Shown here piece by piece: positions 37,150 to 44,533 of a stretch of DNA of 64,000 nt. Position 1 is the first letter of the stretch. Each line of letters opens with the position of its first letter. This stretch comes from Candidatus Hinthialibacteria bacterium OLB16. Lineage in GTDB: Bacteria > Hinthialibacterota > Hinthialibacteria > OLB16. A program made the translations under genes and the position numbers. The notes under the pieces were generated by a model. It saw only the letters and a list, made by a program, of their open reading frames with translations. It ran no database searches and had not been told where the DNA came from. The stretch spans positions 1-64,000 of the forward strand of contig LMZT01000020.1 in NCBI GenBank assembly GCA_001567115.1, in the 5' to 3' direction.

Positions 37150-38132
37150 CGTCGGCGGCGGTCCCTTCGTCCACGGTCGCCGATTTTCCGGCTGGTAACA
37201 AGAGACCGGTCGCCATTCTTCAATCGTTCGAGCCGGTCGATGCTGGCACGGTAAGCGGTTCCAAAATCACTCTCATTGGCTCGTGCGCTCACAATGTTCA
37301 GGTCAGCTGCCGGTATGGCTGTGCTGGTTGACAGCCTCACATCCTCCGTGACCCGGACATCCACCCGGACCAGGCGGGGCAGGCCAATCCGTTCTTCATC
37401 CTCTTCAGTCAGCTCGTCCTCGGGGAGATCCCGGCAGAATTCGTTGATGACGACTTCCTCCGAATCCCAGTTGTCACGCCAGTCCTTGCCATCGTAATAC
37501 GCGAATTTGACCTCTTCGACTTTGTCGCATAAGGTTTGAACAATTGGCTTTTCGAAAAATCCGGCATTCGGAGGGGGTTCAAATCGCGGACGTGTCCGGC
37601 CGAGGGTATCTCCACCCATCGGGTTTCTTTGTTCCATCCGGCGCGCCTGGATTTCAGCCAGGCGTGCCTCGAGGAGGCTCCGGTAGATCTCTTTGACCAG
37701 CTTGCCTTTCTCAGAAACTTTGTAGCGCACCTCGCGGATATCCATCTTAGGGCCATTTTCGGTTTCCATTTCCTGCCGCACCACGAACTGCACCGAGCTC
37801 GAATCCCCTTTGAAGGTCACCTGCATCTGAGGCCCTTCCTCATCCAGGTAGTAATCTCCTTCCCCTAAGGGATCTTCTTCTTCCCGCTCATTGAACGGGA
37901 ACGAGGCAGGACCGAGCGCACGCCGGAGATCGAGGACCATGCGGTTCAATCCGGCGCGGGTGGTCTGGTACATCTCCATGCTCTCTTTGCCCACAGCCAG
38001 GGCTGTCGTCGCTGCTTTCAATGAAACAAAGATGGTTCCAACCACCAGCACAAAGATGGTGATCGCCAGCAGCAGTTCGATCAGTGTCATGCCAGACCTG
38101 CAACCTGTGGAGGGATGGAGTGGCCTGGTCAT
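37146..38132 (-). CDS. gspJ: Type II secretion minor pseudopilin GspJ
   Basis: A 328-residue prepilin-type protein. The leader MTRPLHPSTGCRSG is followed by MTLIELLLAITIFVLVVGTIF, giving a good prepilin peptidase site (G|MTLIE). The mature part is long for GspJ, with a LVRVDVRVTEDVRL strand and a very basic tail (DRGRRDRRRR) that overlaps the GspK start. Such Arg-rich tails are unusual and may be a feature of this family's members here. GspJ sits under GspK at the tip. The start overlaps the upstream gene (GspI) by 4 bases and the 3' end overlaps gspK by 4. Confidence 0.85.
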   Translation of the reverse strand: MTRPLHPSTGCRSGMTLIELLLAITIFVLVVGTIFVSLKAATTALAVGKESMEMYQTTRAGLNRMVLDLRRALGPASFPFNEREEEDPLGEGDYYLDEEGPQMQVTFKGDSSSVQFVVRQEMETENGPKMDIREVRYKVSEKGKLVKEIYRSLLEARLAEIQARRMEQRNPMGGDTLGRTRPRFEPPPNAGFFEKPIVQTLCDKVEEVKFAYYDGKDWRDNWDSEEVVINEFCRDLPEDELTEEDEERIGLPRLVRVDVRVTEDVRLSTSTAIPAADLNIVSARANESDFGTAYRASIDRLERLKNGDRSLVTSRKIGDRGRRDRRRR

Positions 38133-38638
38133 TTCTTGTATTCCTCGGGATAACGCGGCCGCGGGACTTCCGTCACAATCCGGTAATACTGTGTCTTGTC
38201 GTGGTTGTATAAATCACGGGCATCGGTTGCCCAGATGACAGTGACTGAAATCCTGCGGGTCCAGAACTCGTCGATATCCTCGCTCGAAGCGATCCAGCGG
38301 AAATTCGGATTTTCCCTGAAATCTCCTGAGCGCGGGATGACGAATCGATCATTGAGGGTGGCGCCTGCTTCCAGCTCCGACATCACCTTCTGCGCCAGGA
38401 AAAGAGCCTCTGTATACATCCGTGCTTCGGTCGTCGCCCTCAGTGAACTGAAGATCGCGTTCAGTGCTGCGGTCACACCAACTGCCAGAAGGGTTGTCGC
38501 AACAAGGACTTCGATCAGAAAAAACCCCTGTTGTTTCACTTTTCGAGAAAAGTTCCCCGCATGAGCAGGGGTTGGCCTGCTCCGGATGATCTGATTTTTG
38601 CCAGAAAATATATTCGTAATATCAGAGGAGATATTCAT
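38129..38638 (-). CDS. gspI: Type II secretion minor pseudopilin GspI
   Basis: Prepilin-type protein with the site QQG|FFLIEVLVATTLLAVGV. From the ATG 38638, which has a GGAGGAG ribosome site about 10 bases upstream, the leader would be about 37 residues, long for a prepilin. A GTG at 38539 gives the short leader MKQQG, with only a weak GGGGAA nearby, so both starts are possible. The mature part (about 130 residues) has a FLAQKVMSELEAG helix and a WTRRISVTVIWA strand, as in GspI. The first start overlaps the end of gspH by 17 bases; the stop overlaps gspJ by 4. Confidence 0.82.
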   Translation of the reverse strand: MNISSDITNIFSGKNQIIRSRPTPAHAGNFSRKVKQQGFFLIEVLVATTLLAVGVTAALNAIFSSLRATTEARMYTEALFLAQKVMSELEAGATLNDRFVIPRSGDFRENPNFRWIASSEDIDEFWTRRISVTVIWATDARDLYNHDKTQYYRIVTEVPRPRYPEEYKK

Positions 38639-39170
38639 ATTCGCGCCGCTCCTCCTCAGGAAGAATCCGCACACGTCCATCACTGCCCCGGATTTCAAGG
38701 ATCATCAGAGACCGGTATTCCGAGCTTCCTTTTGCCGTCGGAATTCCAAGGAAAACAAGGGTATCTATTGAGGTTCCATCTGGATTAAATGAGATGCGTG
38801 CATTCCGGCGTTTTTCTGTATCATCTTTTTCGGAGAAATACACCATCAGAAATTCGAAGTCCCCACCCAGCGAGCGAATCTGGTCGGGGCGGTATTTCAG
38901 TTTTTTGGAATGTTTTCCCGGCTGCAGGAATTCGAGCCAGTAATGGTTCTTGCGAAAATCGATGACAAAATCATGTTTGGCCTGCTGGAAAATACTCTTC
39001 TGATTTGCCAGGCGCAGAGTCATGGCCACTTCTTCAGCAACACTGTCGGCACGCTCCTTTGACAACACTGAACTGAACATCGGGATAGCGGCGCCCAGCA
39101 TCAGGCTGACAATCCCCAAAACAATGACCAGTTCGATCAGAGTGAAAGCGTGTTGTTTTGTTTTCGCCAT
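38622..39170 (-). CDS. gspH: Type II secretion minor pseudopilin GspH
   Basis: Prepilin-type protein of about 182 residues. The leader MAKTKQHA precedes FTLIELVIVLGIVSLMLGAA, a good prepilin motif although Ala rather than Gly precedes the cleavage site. The mature domain includes RLANQKSIFQQAKHDFVIDF, a pattern shared by GspH-type minor pilins, and NARISFNPDGTSIDTLVF. I chose the ATG at 39170 over 39197 because it gives a short basic leader. It overlaps gspI by 17 bases. The tip proteins GspH, GspI, GspJ and GspK are encoded in order here. Confidence 0.82.
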   Translation of the reverse strand: MAKTKQHAFTLIELVIVLGIVSLMLGAAIPMFSSVLSKERADSVAEEVAMTLRLANQKSIFQQAKHDFVIDFRKNHYWLEFLQPGKHSKKLKYRPDQIRSLGGDFEFLMVYFSEKDDTEKRRNARISFNPDGTSIDTLVFLGIPTAKGSSEYRSLMILEIRGSDGRVRILPEEERREYEYLL

Positions 39171-39269
39171 GCGATCTGGATTCCTTCGGTCACCCAAGCA
39201 ACCCTGGTGGATGGAATTTTCAGGAAAAAATCTGGGGAGATGTGCAAGAGGAAGGGCGGGCTGCCCTGA

Positions 39270-39575
39270 TTACACTCGGACCCCGGATCTCATTCCGGGA
39301 ATATCTCCCTGAAGCCCATCGTTCCGATCCGATTCCGGGGAGTAGTCAGGGTTCGAAATGAAGGGTGGCTGATACAGGGTTCGTTGAAATTCGAGCCTTT
39401 CCAGTCTCCTTTCAAGATTATGCAGGGCACCTATTTCCCGATGCCCCGATATTCCGCCCAGCCACAGGCCAAGCAGCAAACCAACAGTGAACACAGCGAG
39501 AAGAGCCTCGGTCAGAGTCATCGAACGCCATTGGGTTCTGACCGGCCATTTAAAGTTGACAACCGAGTCGCTCAT
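39270..39575 (-). CDS. Small pilin-like membrane protein
   Basis: A 101-residue protein with an 18-residue leader followed by MTLTEALLAVFTVGLLLGLW. Glu sits at +5 and a hydrophobic helix follows, as in pilins, but Ser rather than Gly or Ala precedes the presumed cleavage site, so processing is uncertain. The rest is short and basic with a coiled stretch LHNLERRLERLEFQR. It stands between gspG and gspH in the operon. I do not recognise a family; an extra minor pilin or an assembly helper are both possible. GGAGAG lies about 8 bases upstream of the start. Confidence 0.55.
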   Translation of the reverse strand: MSDSVVNFKWPVRTQWRSMTLTEALLAVFTVGLLLGLWLGGISGHREIGALHNLERRLERLEFQRTLYQPPFISNPDYSPESDRNDGLQGDIPGMRSGVRV

Positions 39576-39689
39576 CTGGAGATCTCTCCATTTCTCTGCT
39601 TTGGGATCCCCGGGGTGGTTGAGGCCACCCCGGGAAACTTGCTATTCATTCATGCAGGTGCAGGCCACCTCGGTGCGGTTCCGGGGCGA

Positions 39690-40241
39690 TTAACCTCCGG
39701 TTCCACCACCACCGCCGGTACCGCCACCCGTTCCACCTCCACCGCTGGTACCGCCACCCGTTCCACCTCCACCACCGGTGCCGCCGGTTGTTCCTGTTCC
39801 AGTCCCTGTGGTTTCATCGCTTTCGGACAGCCAGTTGCCGATATCGTCCTCTGTCCCTTCCTGCTTGTCTTTGCCATTGGACCAGACATCCGGCCCTTCC
39901 AGCCCGTTTTCACTCTCCTCCCGGTAGTTGTATGGCTGCCCCCAGGGGTCGGTCGGCACCTGCGGCAGAAAAGACCGGTGCTCATCGGTCTTCTCGACCA
40001 GCGCCTGAATACCCTCATCGTCGCTTGGATAACGTCCCATGGTGACCTCATACATCCCCAAGGCTGTCTGAATCGCCTGGATATCGGTTTTCGCTCGAGT
40101 TTTACGTGCATCTTCACCGACACCCGTCAGGTTGGTGACTGCAACTCCAGCCAGAATGCCGAGAATCACGATCACCAGCATCAATTCGATCAAAGTAAAT
40201 CCTCGTTGTGCCTGCCGAGATCTTTCTCTCCATGAATTCAT
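39690..40241 (-). CDS. gspG: Type II secretion major pseudopilin GspG with glycine-rich C-terminal tail
   Basis: This is the main pseudopilus subunit. The start ATG 40241 has AGGAGG 10 bases upstream. The leader MNSWRERSRQAQRG precedes FTLIELMLVIVILGILAGVA, a textbook prepilin site. The conserved GspG domain follows: TDIQAIQTALGMYEV, GRYPSDDEGIQALVEK, PTDPWGQPYNYR. An acidic SNGKDKQEGTEDDIGNW segment, matching the family's calcium-binding end, comes next. Unlike normal GspG, which stops here, the protein continues for about 45 residues of Gly and Thr arranged in ten-residue repeats. The DNA encoding this tail is a 30-base direct repeat. About 183 residues in total. Confidence 0.92.
   Translation of the reverse strand: MNSWRERSRQAQRGFTLIELMLVIVILGILAGVAVTNLTGVGEDARKTRAKTDIQAIQTALGMYEVTMGRYPSDDEGIQALVEKTDEHRSFLPQVPTDPWGQPYNYREESENGLEGPDVWSNGKDKQEGTEDDIGNWLSESDETTGTGTGTTGGTGGGGGTGGGTSGGGGTGGGTGGGGGTGG
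39717..39776 (-). repeat. 30-base tandem repeat encoding Gly/Thr tail of GspG
   Basis: Two nearly identical 30-base units lie head to tail (39717-39746 and 39747-39776), followed by a partial third. In the minus-strand frame each encodes ten residues of the form GGGGTGGGT plus S or G. The units differ at only a few bases, which suggests recent slippage or selection on the repeat. The repeat is inside gspG and in frame, so changes in copy number would leave the reading frame intact. Confidence 0.8.
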
Positions 40242-40361
40242 TGTTCTGCTTCCTCCTTGATGTGCGGGACTTGCCCGGAAATAACACACATATCGCCCCT
40301 CTTTGTTGGACGCCAGCAAAGTCGGGTTATTCATGATAGTTCACTTATCTCACACAGCCTG

Positions 40362-40583
40362 TCAACCAGCAGTCTCGGACTGTGAAGTTGTCTTTTCTGC
40401 TGTGGCCGAAAAACCATAGTCGATACCAGGGGCGGCTTCAGCCTGTTTTCGATTTTCCAGCGTGATCGCTCCCAGTGCTCCGAGAGTCACCATTCCGATC
40501 AGGATCACAACCAGCTTCCAGGTCGCCACTCCTGCCGATCGATGGTGCTCTCTTCTTGTTTCCATTCCCTTTGTTCGGCTCAT
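40362..40583 (-). CDS. Small single-pass membrane protein of unknown function
   Basis: The protein is about 73 residues. A basic N-terminus (RTKGMETRREHHRS) leads to one membrane helix TWKLVVILIGMVTLGALGAI, followed by a short hydrophilic tail rich in Ser/Thr/Glu. AGGAG lies 7 bases before the ATG at 40583. It sits between gspF and gspG in the secretion operon. No family is recognised. It could be a small assembly factor or a subunit of the platform; it lacks a prepilin site. Confidence 0.5.
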   Translation of the reverse strand: MSRTKGMETRREHHRSAGVATWKLVVILIGMVTLGALGAITLENRKQAEAAPGIDYGFSATAEKTTSQSETAG

Positions 40584-40637
40584 TTCCATTCTCCTGCTCA
40601 GTAAGCAATCAATTGTTTTTTTATCCGGGTGTCAGGG

Positions 40638-41855
40638 TTACCCTCTCACCGCGGTTGACAGCTGGAAGATCGGAAGGATCATGGCCATCACGATAAATCC
40701 AACCACCAGCGCCATGCAGACGATCAGCAGAGGTTCGATCAGTGTCACAAGAGTTTTGATGGCACGATCGGTTTCTGTTTCATAAGTTTCTGCAATTCGC
40801 AGCAAGGCCCTTTCCAGCTCACCTGTTTCTTCGCCGACTGCCACCATGTTGGTGGCGACCGGTGGAAATATCTGGCTCTGCCGCATCTTGTTGGAAAGCC
40901 GTGCCCCCTCCGAAATATCCCCTTTTAGGGCAGCCACTTCATCCGCCAGAATCTTGTTGCTGATGACTGCGGTAACGACATCCAGTGCCTTGAGAATCGA
41001 TACTCCATTTCCCAGCAGGGTCCCGAGAGTGCGGGAAAACTTCGAAATCTCCTGTTTGCGTATCATGTCGCCCAGAACCGGGATGTGCAGTTTCGCCTGG
41101 TCGATCACCAGGCGGCCTTCCGGCTTGGCGACAAATTGCCGGAATGCATAAACGATCATGCAGATGGCTGCAATAAACAGATACCAGTAACCTCGAATCG
41201 CATCGCTGAATGTGATCAGCACCTTGGTAACTCGCGGCAGCTCGAGCTTCTGGTCCTCGAACATGTGCACAAAAGTCGGTACGACATAAACTGTCAGGAT
41301 GATGATGACCGCAAGCGCCACGCAAATCATGATGATCGGATAGGCCATCGCATTTCGGATGCGGCTGCGCAGATCGGCCTCTTTTTCCAGAAATTCCGCC
41401 AGCCGATCCAGAACTGTATCGAGATATCCTCCCACCTCGCCCGATCTGACCATGCTGGAATAGAGATCTGAAAACTGCCTCGGAAACTTCGCCAGTGCAT
41501 CGGAAAACGGTGTTCCCCCAGCGACATCGTTTTTCATGCTCCGGATCATGTTCTTCATCTTGTCGTTCTCGGTCTGCTCGATGAGCACATCCAGTGAACG
41601 GACTAAAGGCATTCCAGCTTTGGTCAGATCTGACAATTGTCTTGTAAAATTAACGATATCCGTGAACCGGATGCGGATCAGGCTCTGGAAGTTGACTTCT
41701 TTCTGTAATCCCCGGCCGCCTTCCTCTTCCACCGTTATCGGAAATACCTTCATCCCCTGCAGCTTGGAGATCACCAGACGGCGGTTTTCAGCTTCGAGGA
41801 TGCCCTCGACGATCTCTCCATTGGGGCGTTTGGCTTTGTAGGCAAATCGTGGCAT
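40638..41855 (-). CDS. gspF: Type II secretion platform protein GspF
   Basis: A 405-residue inner-membrane platform protein. The cytoplasmic lead MPRFAYKAKRPNGEIVEG is typical of the family. Two GspF repeats follow: TRQLSDLTKAGMPLVRSLDV with RSGEVGGYLDTVLDRLAEFL, and TLLGNGVSILKALDVVT with VGEETGELERALLRIAETY. The membrane helices are IIMICVALAVIIILTVYVV, YWYLFIAAICMIVYAF and the C-terminal LLIVCMALVVGFIVMAMIL. It lies just after gspE (3 bases apart) and before the small membrane protein. GspF is thought to couple ATPase movement to pseudopilin insertion. Confidence 0.93.
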   Translation of the reverse strand: MPRFAYKAKRPNGEIVEGILEAENRRLVISKLQGMKVFPITVEEEGGRGLQKEVNFQSLIRIRFTDIVNFTRQLSDLTKAGMPLVRSLDVLIEQTENDKMKNMIRSMKNDVAGGTPFSDALAKFPRQFSDLYSSMVRSGEVGGYLDTVLDRLAEFLEKEADLRSRIRNAMAYPIIMICVALAVIIILTVYVVPTFVHMFEDQKLELPRVTKVLITFSDAIRGYWYLFIAAICMIVYAFRQFVAKPEGRLVIDQAKLHIPVLGDMIRKQEISKFSRTLGTLLGNGVSILKALDVVTAVISNKILADEVAALKGDISEGARLSNKMRQSQIFPPVATNMVAVGEETGELERALLRIAETYETETDRAIKTLVTLIEPLLIVCMALVVGFIVMAMILPIFQLSTAVRG

Positions 41856-41858
41856 GGC

Positions 41859-43640
41859 TTAAAGCTCGAATCCGGCTTCGATTACCTTCTTTTCTTTGTT
41901 GAGTTCTTCGGTAATAGATTTTTCGAGGTACACATCCTCCTGCGTGACTCGAAGCAGCTCTTCGACTGTGGTCAGCCCGGATTTGACACGCCCCCAGCCA
42001 TACTGGCGGAGGGTTTCCATCCCCTGCTGCATGGCGCAACGCTTGATTTCTGCTCCGGATGCCCGGCGTGTAGTCAAATCCCGGAGCTCCTGCCCGATCG
42101 GCATCATTTCATAAATGCCGGTTCGGCCGCTGTACCCCAGGTATTTGCATTCTTCACACCCGCGCCCCTTAAAGAACGAAACCCCTGTATAATCATCCGG
42201 GCGGTATCCCAGAGCGGCCAGAAGTTCATGCTGGGGGGCAACTTCATCCTTGCAGTTGGGGCAGATCACACGCACCAGGCGCTGGGCGATCACACCAATC
42301 AGCGAGGAGGCTACCAGGAATGGCTCCACTCCCATATCCACCAGGCGGGGAATGGCTCCCGCGGCATCGTTCGTGTGCAGGGTGCTGAACACGAGGTGGC
42401 CGGTCAAAGCAGTTCGAATGGTGATCTCCGCAGTTTCCTGGTCACGGGTTTCACCGACCAGCATGATATCCGGGTCTTGACGGAGCAGGGATCGCAGCAC
42501 AGTGGCGAAACTCAGCCCGATCTTCGGCTGCACCTGGATCTGCGTGATCCCTTCCATCTGGTATTCGATCGGCTCTTCGATGGTGATGATCTTCACATCG
42601 GTCCGGTTCAATTCCGCCAGTGAGGCATAAAGGGTGGTGGTTTTTCCGGATCCGGTCGGTCCGGTAACCAGAATGATCCCATGGCTTCGATGGATCATCT
42701 TCTGCCAGATTTCGTAACTCCCCGGATCCATGCCCAGGCGGCCCAGGTCATACAGTTCACCACTGCTGTTGAGAATTCGGATGACTATGCTTTCCCCATA
42801 GGGTGTTGGAACTGTGGAGACACGAAGATCAAACTCAGTTCCTCCGCGCCGGATGGTGATGCGTCCATCCTGCGGGAGGCGTTTCTCGGCGATGTTCATG
42901 TCCGCCATGATCTTGATGCGTGAAATAATCGCGGCCTGGTACCTTCGGACTGCCGGCGGCAGAGAGGCTTCATATAACAGGCCATCGATACGGTACCGGA
43001 TGCGCAGACGGTTATCGAATGGCTCGATGTGTATATCGGTGGCGCGATCATTGATCGCTTCGCTCATGACCTGATTCACAAAACGGATGATCGAGGCATC
43101 TTCCGAGAGCTCTTCGATATCTCCATCGGCTGCCGCAGAGACATCCGTGGCAAACTCATCGCCTTCCTCTTCCATCAGGCTGTCGACCGTGTCCGATCCG
43201 ATGCCGTAATAACGCTTGATCGCGGTCTTGATATCCGAACTGTATGCCAGCAGAGGCTCTACCTCGCAGCGCAGCAGAAGCTTCAGATCATCGAAAGCGT
43301 CATGGTTCAGGGGGTCGGCGGTCGCGACTTTGATGCAGCCATTTTCGCGCTCAACTGGTACCAGGTGGTAACGGTGAACCAGGCGGACAGGAACTAGCTG
43401 CAGGATGTCTCGCTGGATGGAGATATCCTTGATTTCGACTGTTTCGATGCCCAGATAATCGCAAATGGCATCGTGGAGCTTCTGGATGTCGACAATGCTG
43501 TTCTCCACCAGGATAGCATCCAGATCCCCACCCTGGTTGGATTGGATTGCAAGCGCCCGATTCAGGTCGTCTTCAGTCATAACCCCGAGGGTGACCAGAA
43601 GCTCTCCATAGGAACGTCCCAAAACCGGAGTTTCTGCCAT
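41859..43640 (-). CDS. gspE: Type II secretion ATPase GspE
   Basis: A 593-residue cytoplasmic ATPase. The N-terminal MshEN-like domain begins YGELLVTLGVMTEDDLNRAL near residue 11 and keeps a Gln at its end. The linker leads to the motor with Walker A GPTGSGKTTTLY near residue 326, IMLVGETRDQETAEI, the His box STLHTNDAAGA and the zinc four-Cys element CPNC...CEEC, then GRTGIYEM. It is the first gene of the secretion operon. A promoter-like sequence, a palindrome and a hairpin are in the untranslated region upstream. It resembles PilB and GspE equally; the context of gspG-K makes GspE the better name. Confidence 0.93.
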   Translation of the reverse strand: MAETPVLGRSYGELLVTLGVMTEDDLNRALAIQSNQGGDLDAILVENSIVDIQKLHDAICDYLGIETVEIKDISIQRDILQLVPVRLVHRYHLVPVERENGCIKVATADPLNHDAFDDLKLLLRCEVEPLLAYSSDIKTAIKRYYGIGSDTVDSLMEEEGDEFATDVSAAADGDIEELSEDASIIRFVNQVMSEAINDRATDIHIEPFDNRLRIRYRIDGLLYEASLPPAVRRYQAAIISRIKIMADMNIAEKRLPQDGRITIRRGGTEFDLRVSTVPTPYGESIVIRILNSSGELYDLGRLGMDPGSYEIWQKMIHRSHGIILVTGPTGSGKTTTLYASLAELNRTDVKIITIEEPIEYQMEGITQIQVQPKIGLSFATVLRSLLRQDPDIMLVGETRDQETAEITIRTALTGHLVFSTLHTNDAAGAIPRLVDMGVEPFLVASSLIGVIAQRLVRVICPNCKDEVAPQHELLAALGYRPDDYTGVSFFKGRGCEECKYLGYSGRTGIYEMMPIGQELRDLTTRRASGAEIKRCAMQQGMETLRQYGWGRVKSGLTTVEELLRVTQEDVYLEKSITEELNKEKKVIEAGFEL

Positions 43641-43680
43641 TATCTCCTCGACTCAGGCTCTCTTGATTCGTACCGACATT

Positions 43681-43710
43681 CTCCCGGGGCGAGGCGCCTT
43701 CGCCCGGGAG
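43681..43710 (-). promoter_or_regulatory. GC-rich hairpin in the gspE 5' untranslated region
   Basis: The arms CTCCCGGGGCGAGG and CCTTCGCCCGGGAG pair over about 14 positions with one or two bulged bases and a 2-base loop. It lies 40-70 bases before the gspE start on the transcribed strand. It is not followed by a U-run, so it is not an ordinary terminator. It may protect the transcript or be a copy of a dispersed palindrome. Confidence 0.5.
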
Positions 43711-43815
43711 ACGCTCCCTGATTGCGCGTCGGTCTGCCATCCTGCGGGATTCGCAATGACAGCAGCGGGTCCTCCCCCGACATCCATCCCGTCATAAAGC
43801 AATCTCTGTGCCGCT

Positions 43816-43829
43816 CTGGGTCGACCCAG
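43816..43829. promoter_or_regulatory. Perfect 14-base palindrome, candidate operator
   Basis: CTGGGTCGACCCAG reads the same on both strands. It lies just downstream of the predicted gspE -10 element, around the likely transcription start. This is a good place for a dimeric repressor. The protein that would bind is not known. Confidence 0.4.
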
Positions 43830-43835
43830 CCGAGT

Positions 43836-43862
43836 ATTATCGAAAACAGTTTATTTTGTTAA
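43836..43862 (-). promoter_or_regulatory. Possible promoter of the gspE operon
   Basis: On the minus strand TTAACA (complement of 43857-43862) and GATAAT (complement of 43836-43841) are 15 bases apart; shifting the -35 by one base gives 16. Both boxes match 5 of 6 consensus bases. It would give a leader of about 180 bases containing the palindrome and hairpin. No experimental support. Confidence 0.35.
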
Positions 43863-44070
43863 AGATAGATCAGTTTTGTCTCCCAGGGGTTTAACACTGA
43901 AGCTCCAAATCAAACCGGGAATTCCCAGCCCTCCTCCGGATTTTTTCGGCATTACAGGTTATTTCCGGCGGGGGTCCTCTCTGGTTCATTCAAAACATTT
44001 CCCTTATCATCTGCATCACCCTCAGAACGGCAAAGGCCAAAGTGGACTTATATTTCGAAAGTGATTCAAA

Positions 44071-44439
44071 ATGACCGATTTTTCTGATCTTCCCGAGCTC
44101 GAAACATTCGAAAACCAGTACCCCCAAAGGGAGTATGAAATACGCATCGAATGCCCGGAATTCACCTCGGTCTGCCCGAAAACAGGCCTGCCCGATTTTG
44201 GAACTCTGACATTTACCTACTCACCGCTTGGAAAATGCGTGGAACTGAAGTCATTGAAATACTACCTCATGGCCTATCGGAACAAGGGAATCTTTTATGA
44301 GCATATCACCAACAAGATTCTCGATGACTTTGCCAAGGCCTGTTCACCCAGGTGGGCGGTCCTCGAATCTCGATGGACCCCGCGAGGTGGAATCGCCACT
44401 GTTGTGACCTGCCGTTACCAGGCTTCAACAACCGAATAA
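44071..44439 (+). CDS. queF: NADPH-dependent preQ1 reductase (7-cyano-7-deazaguanine reductase)
   Basis: It reduces preQ0 to preQ1 in queuosine tRNA modification. It has 122 residues, a short unimodular type. The active-site motif [15 protein letters not shown] contains the catalytic Cys that forms a thioimide with preQ0, and [16 protein letters not shown] is the NADPH-binding signature. [12 protein letters not shown] and [12 protein letters not shown] complete the fold. No other queuosine genes are in the window. It is read away from the gspE operon, starting after about 430 bases of regulatory sequence. Confidence 0.95.
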   Translation: MTDFSDLPELETFENQYPQREYEIRIECPEFTSVCPKTGLPDFGTLTFTYSPLGKCVELKSLKYYLMAYRNKGIFYEHITNKILDDFAKACSPRWAVLESRWTPRGGIATVVTCRYQASTTE

Positions 44440-44533
44440 GCCCCTTTCCCAGATGGACACCCAATTTCCGTCAGCCTAATCTGATCTCTGAGCCATGTTG
44501 GAATCTCGAATCTTTCTGCCTGGGGAGGCTGCC

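Larger units (their letters stand above)
43641..44070. other. Divergent regulatory region between gspE and queF
   Basis: About 430 bases with no convincing gene. Contents seen are a GC-rich hairpin at 43681-43710, a segment near 43735-43795 with a CATCCTGCGGGATTCGCAATGAC stretch (given in outline) that looks like dispersed intergenic sequence, a perfect 14-base palindrome at 43816-43829 and a minus-strand promoter-like pair at 43836-43862. Upstream of queF I looked for a preQ1 riboswitch and did not see one. Confidence 0.5.

Noticed and set aside
39700-39800. Possible CRISPR-like repeat array
   Set aside because: The repeats are adjacent, in frame and encode Gly/Thr; there are no spacers.
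43860-44070. PreQ1 riboswitch in front of queF
   Set aside because: I looked for the short pseudoknot pattern with a C-rich, A-rich tail near the ribosome site and did not find it.
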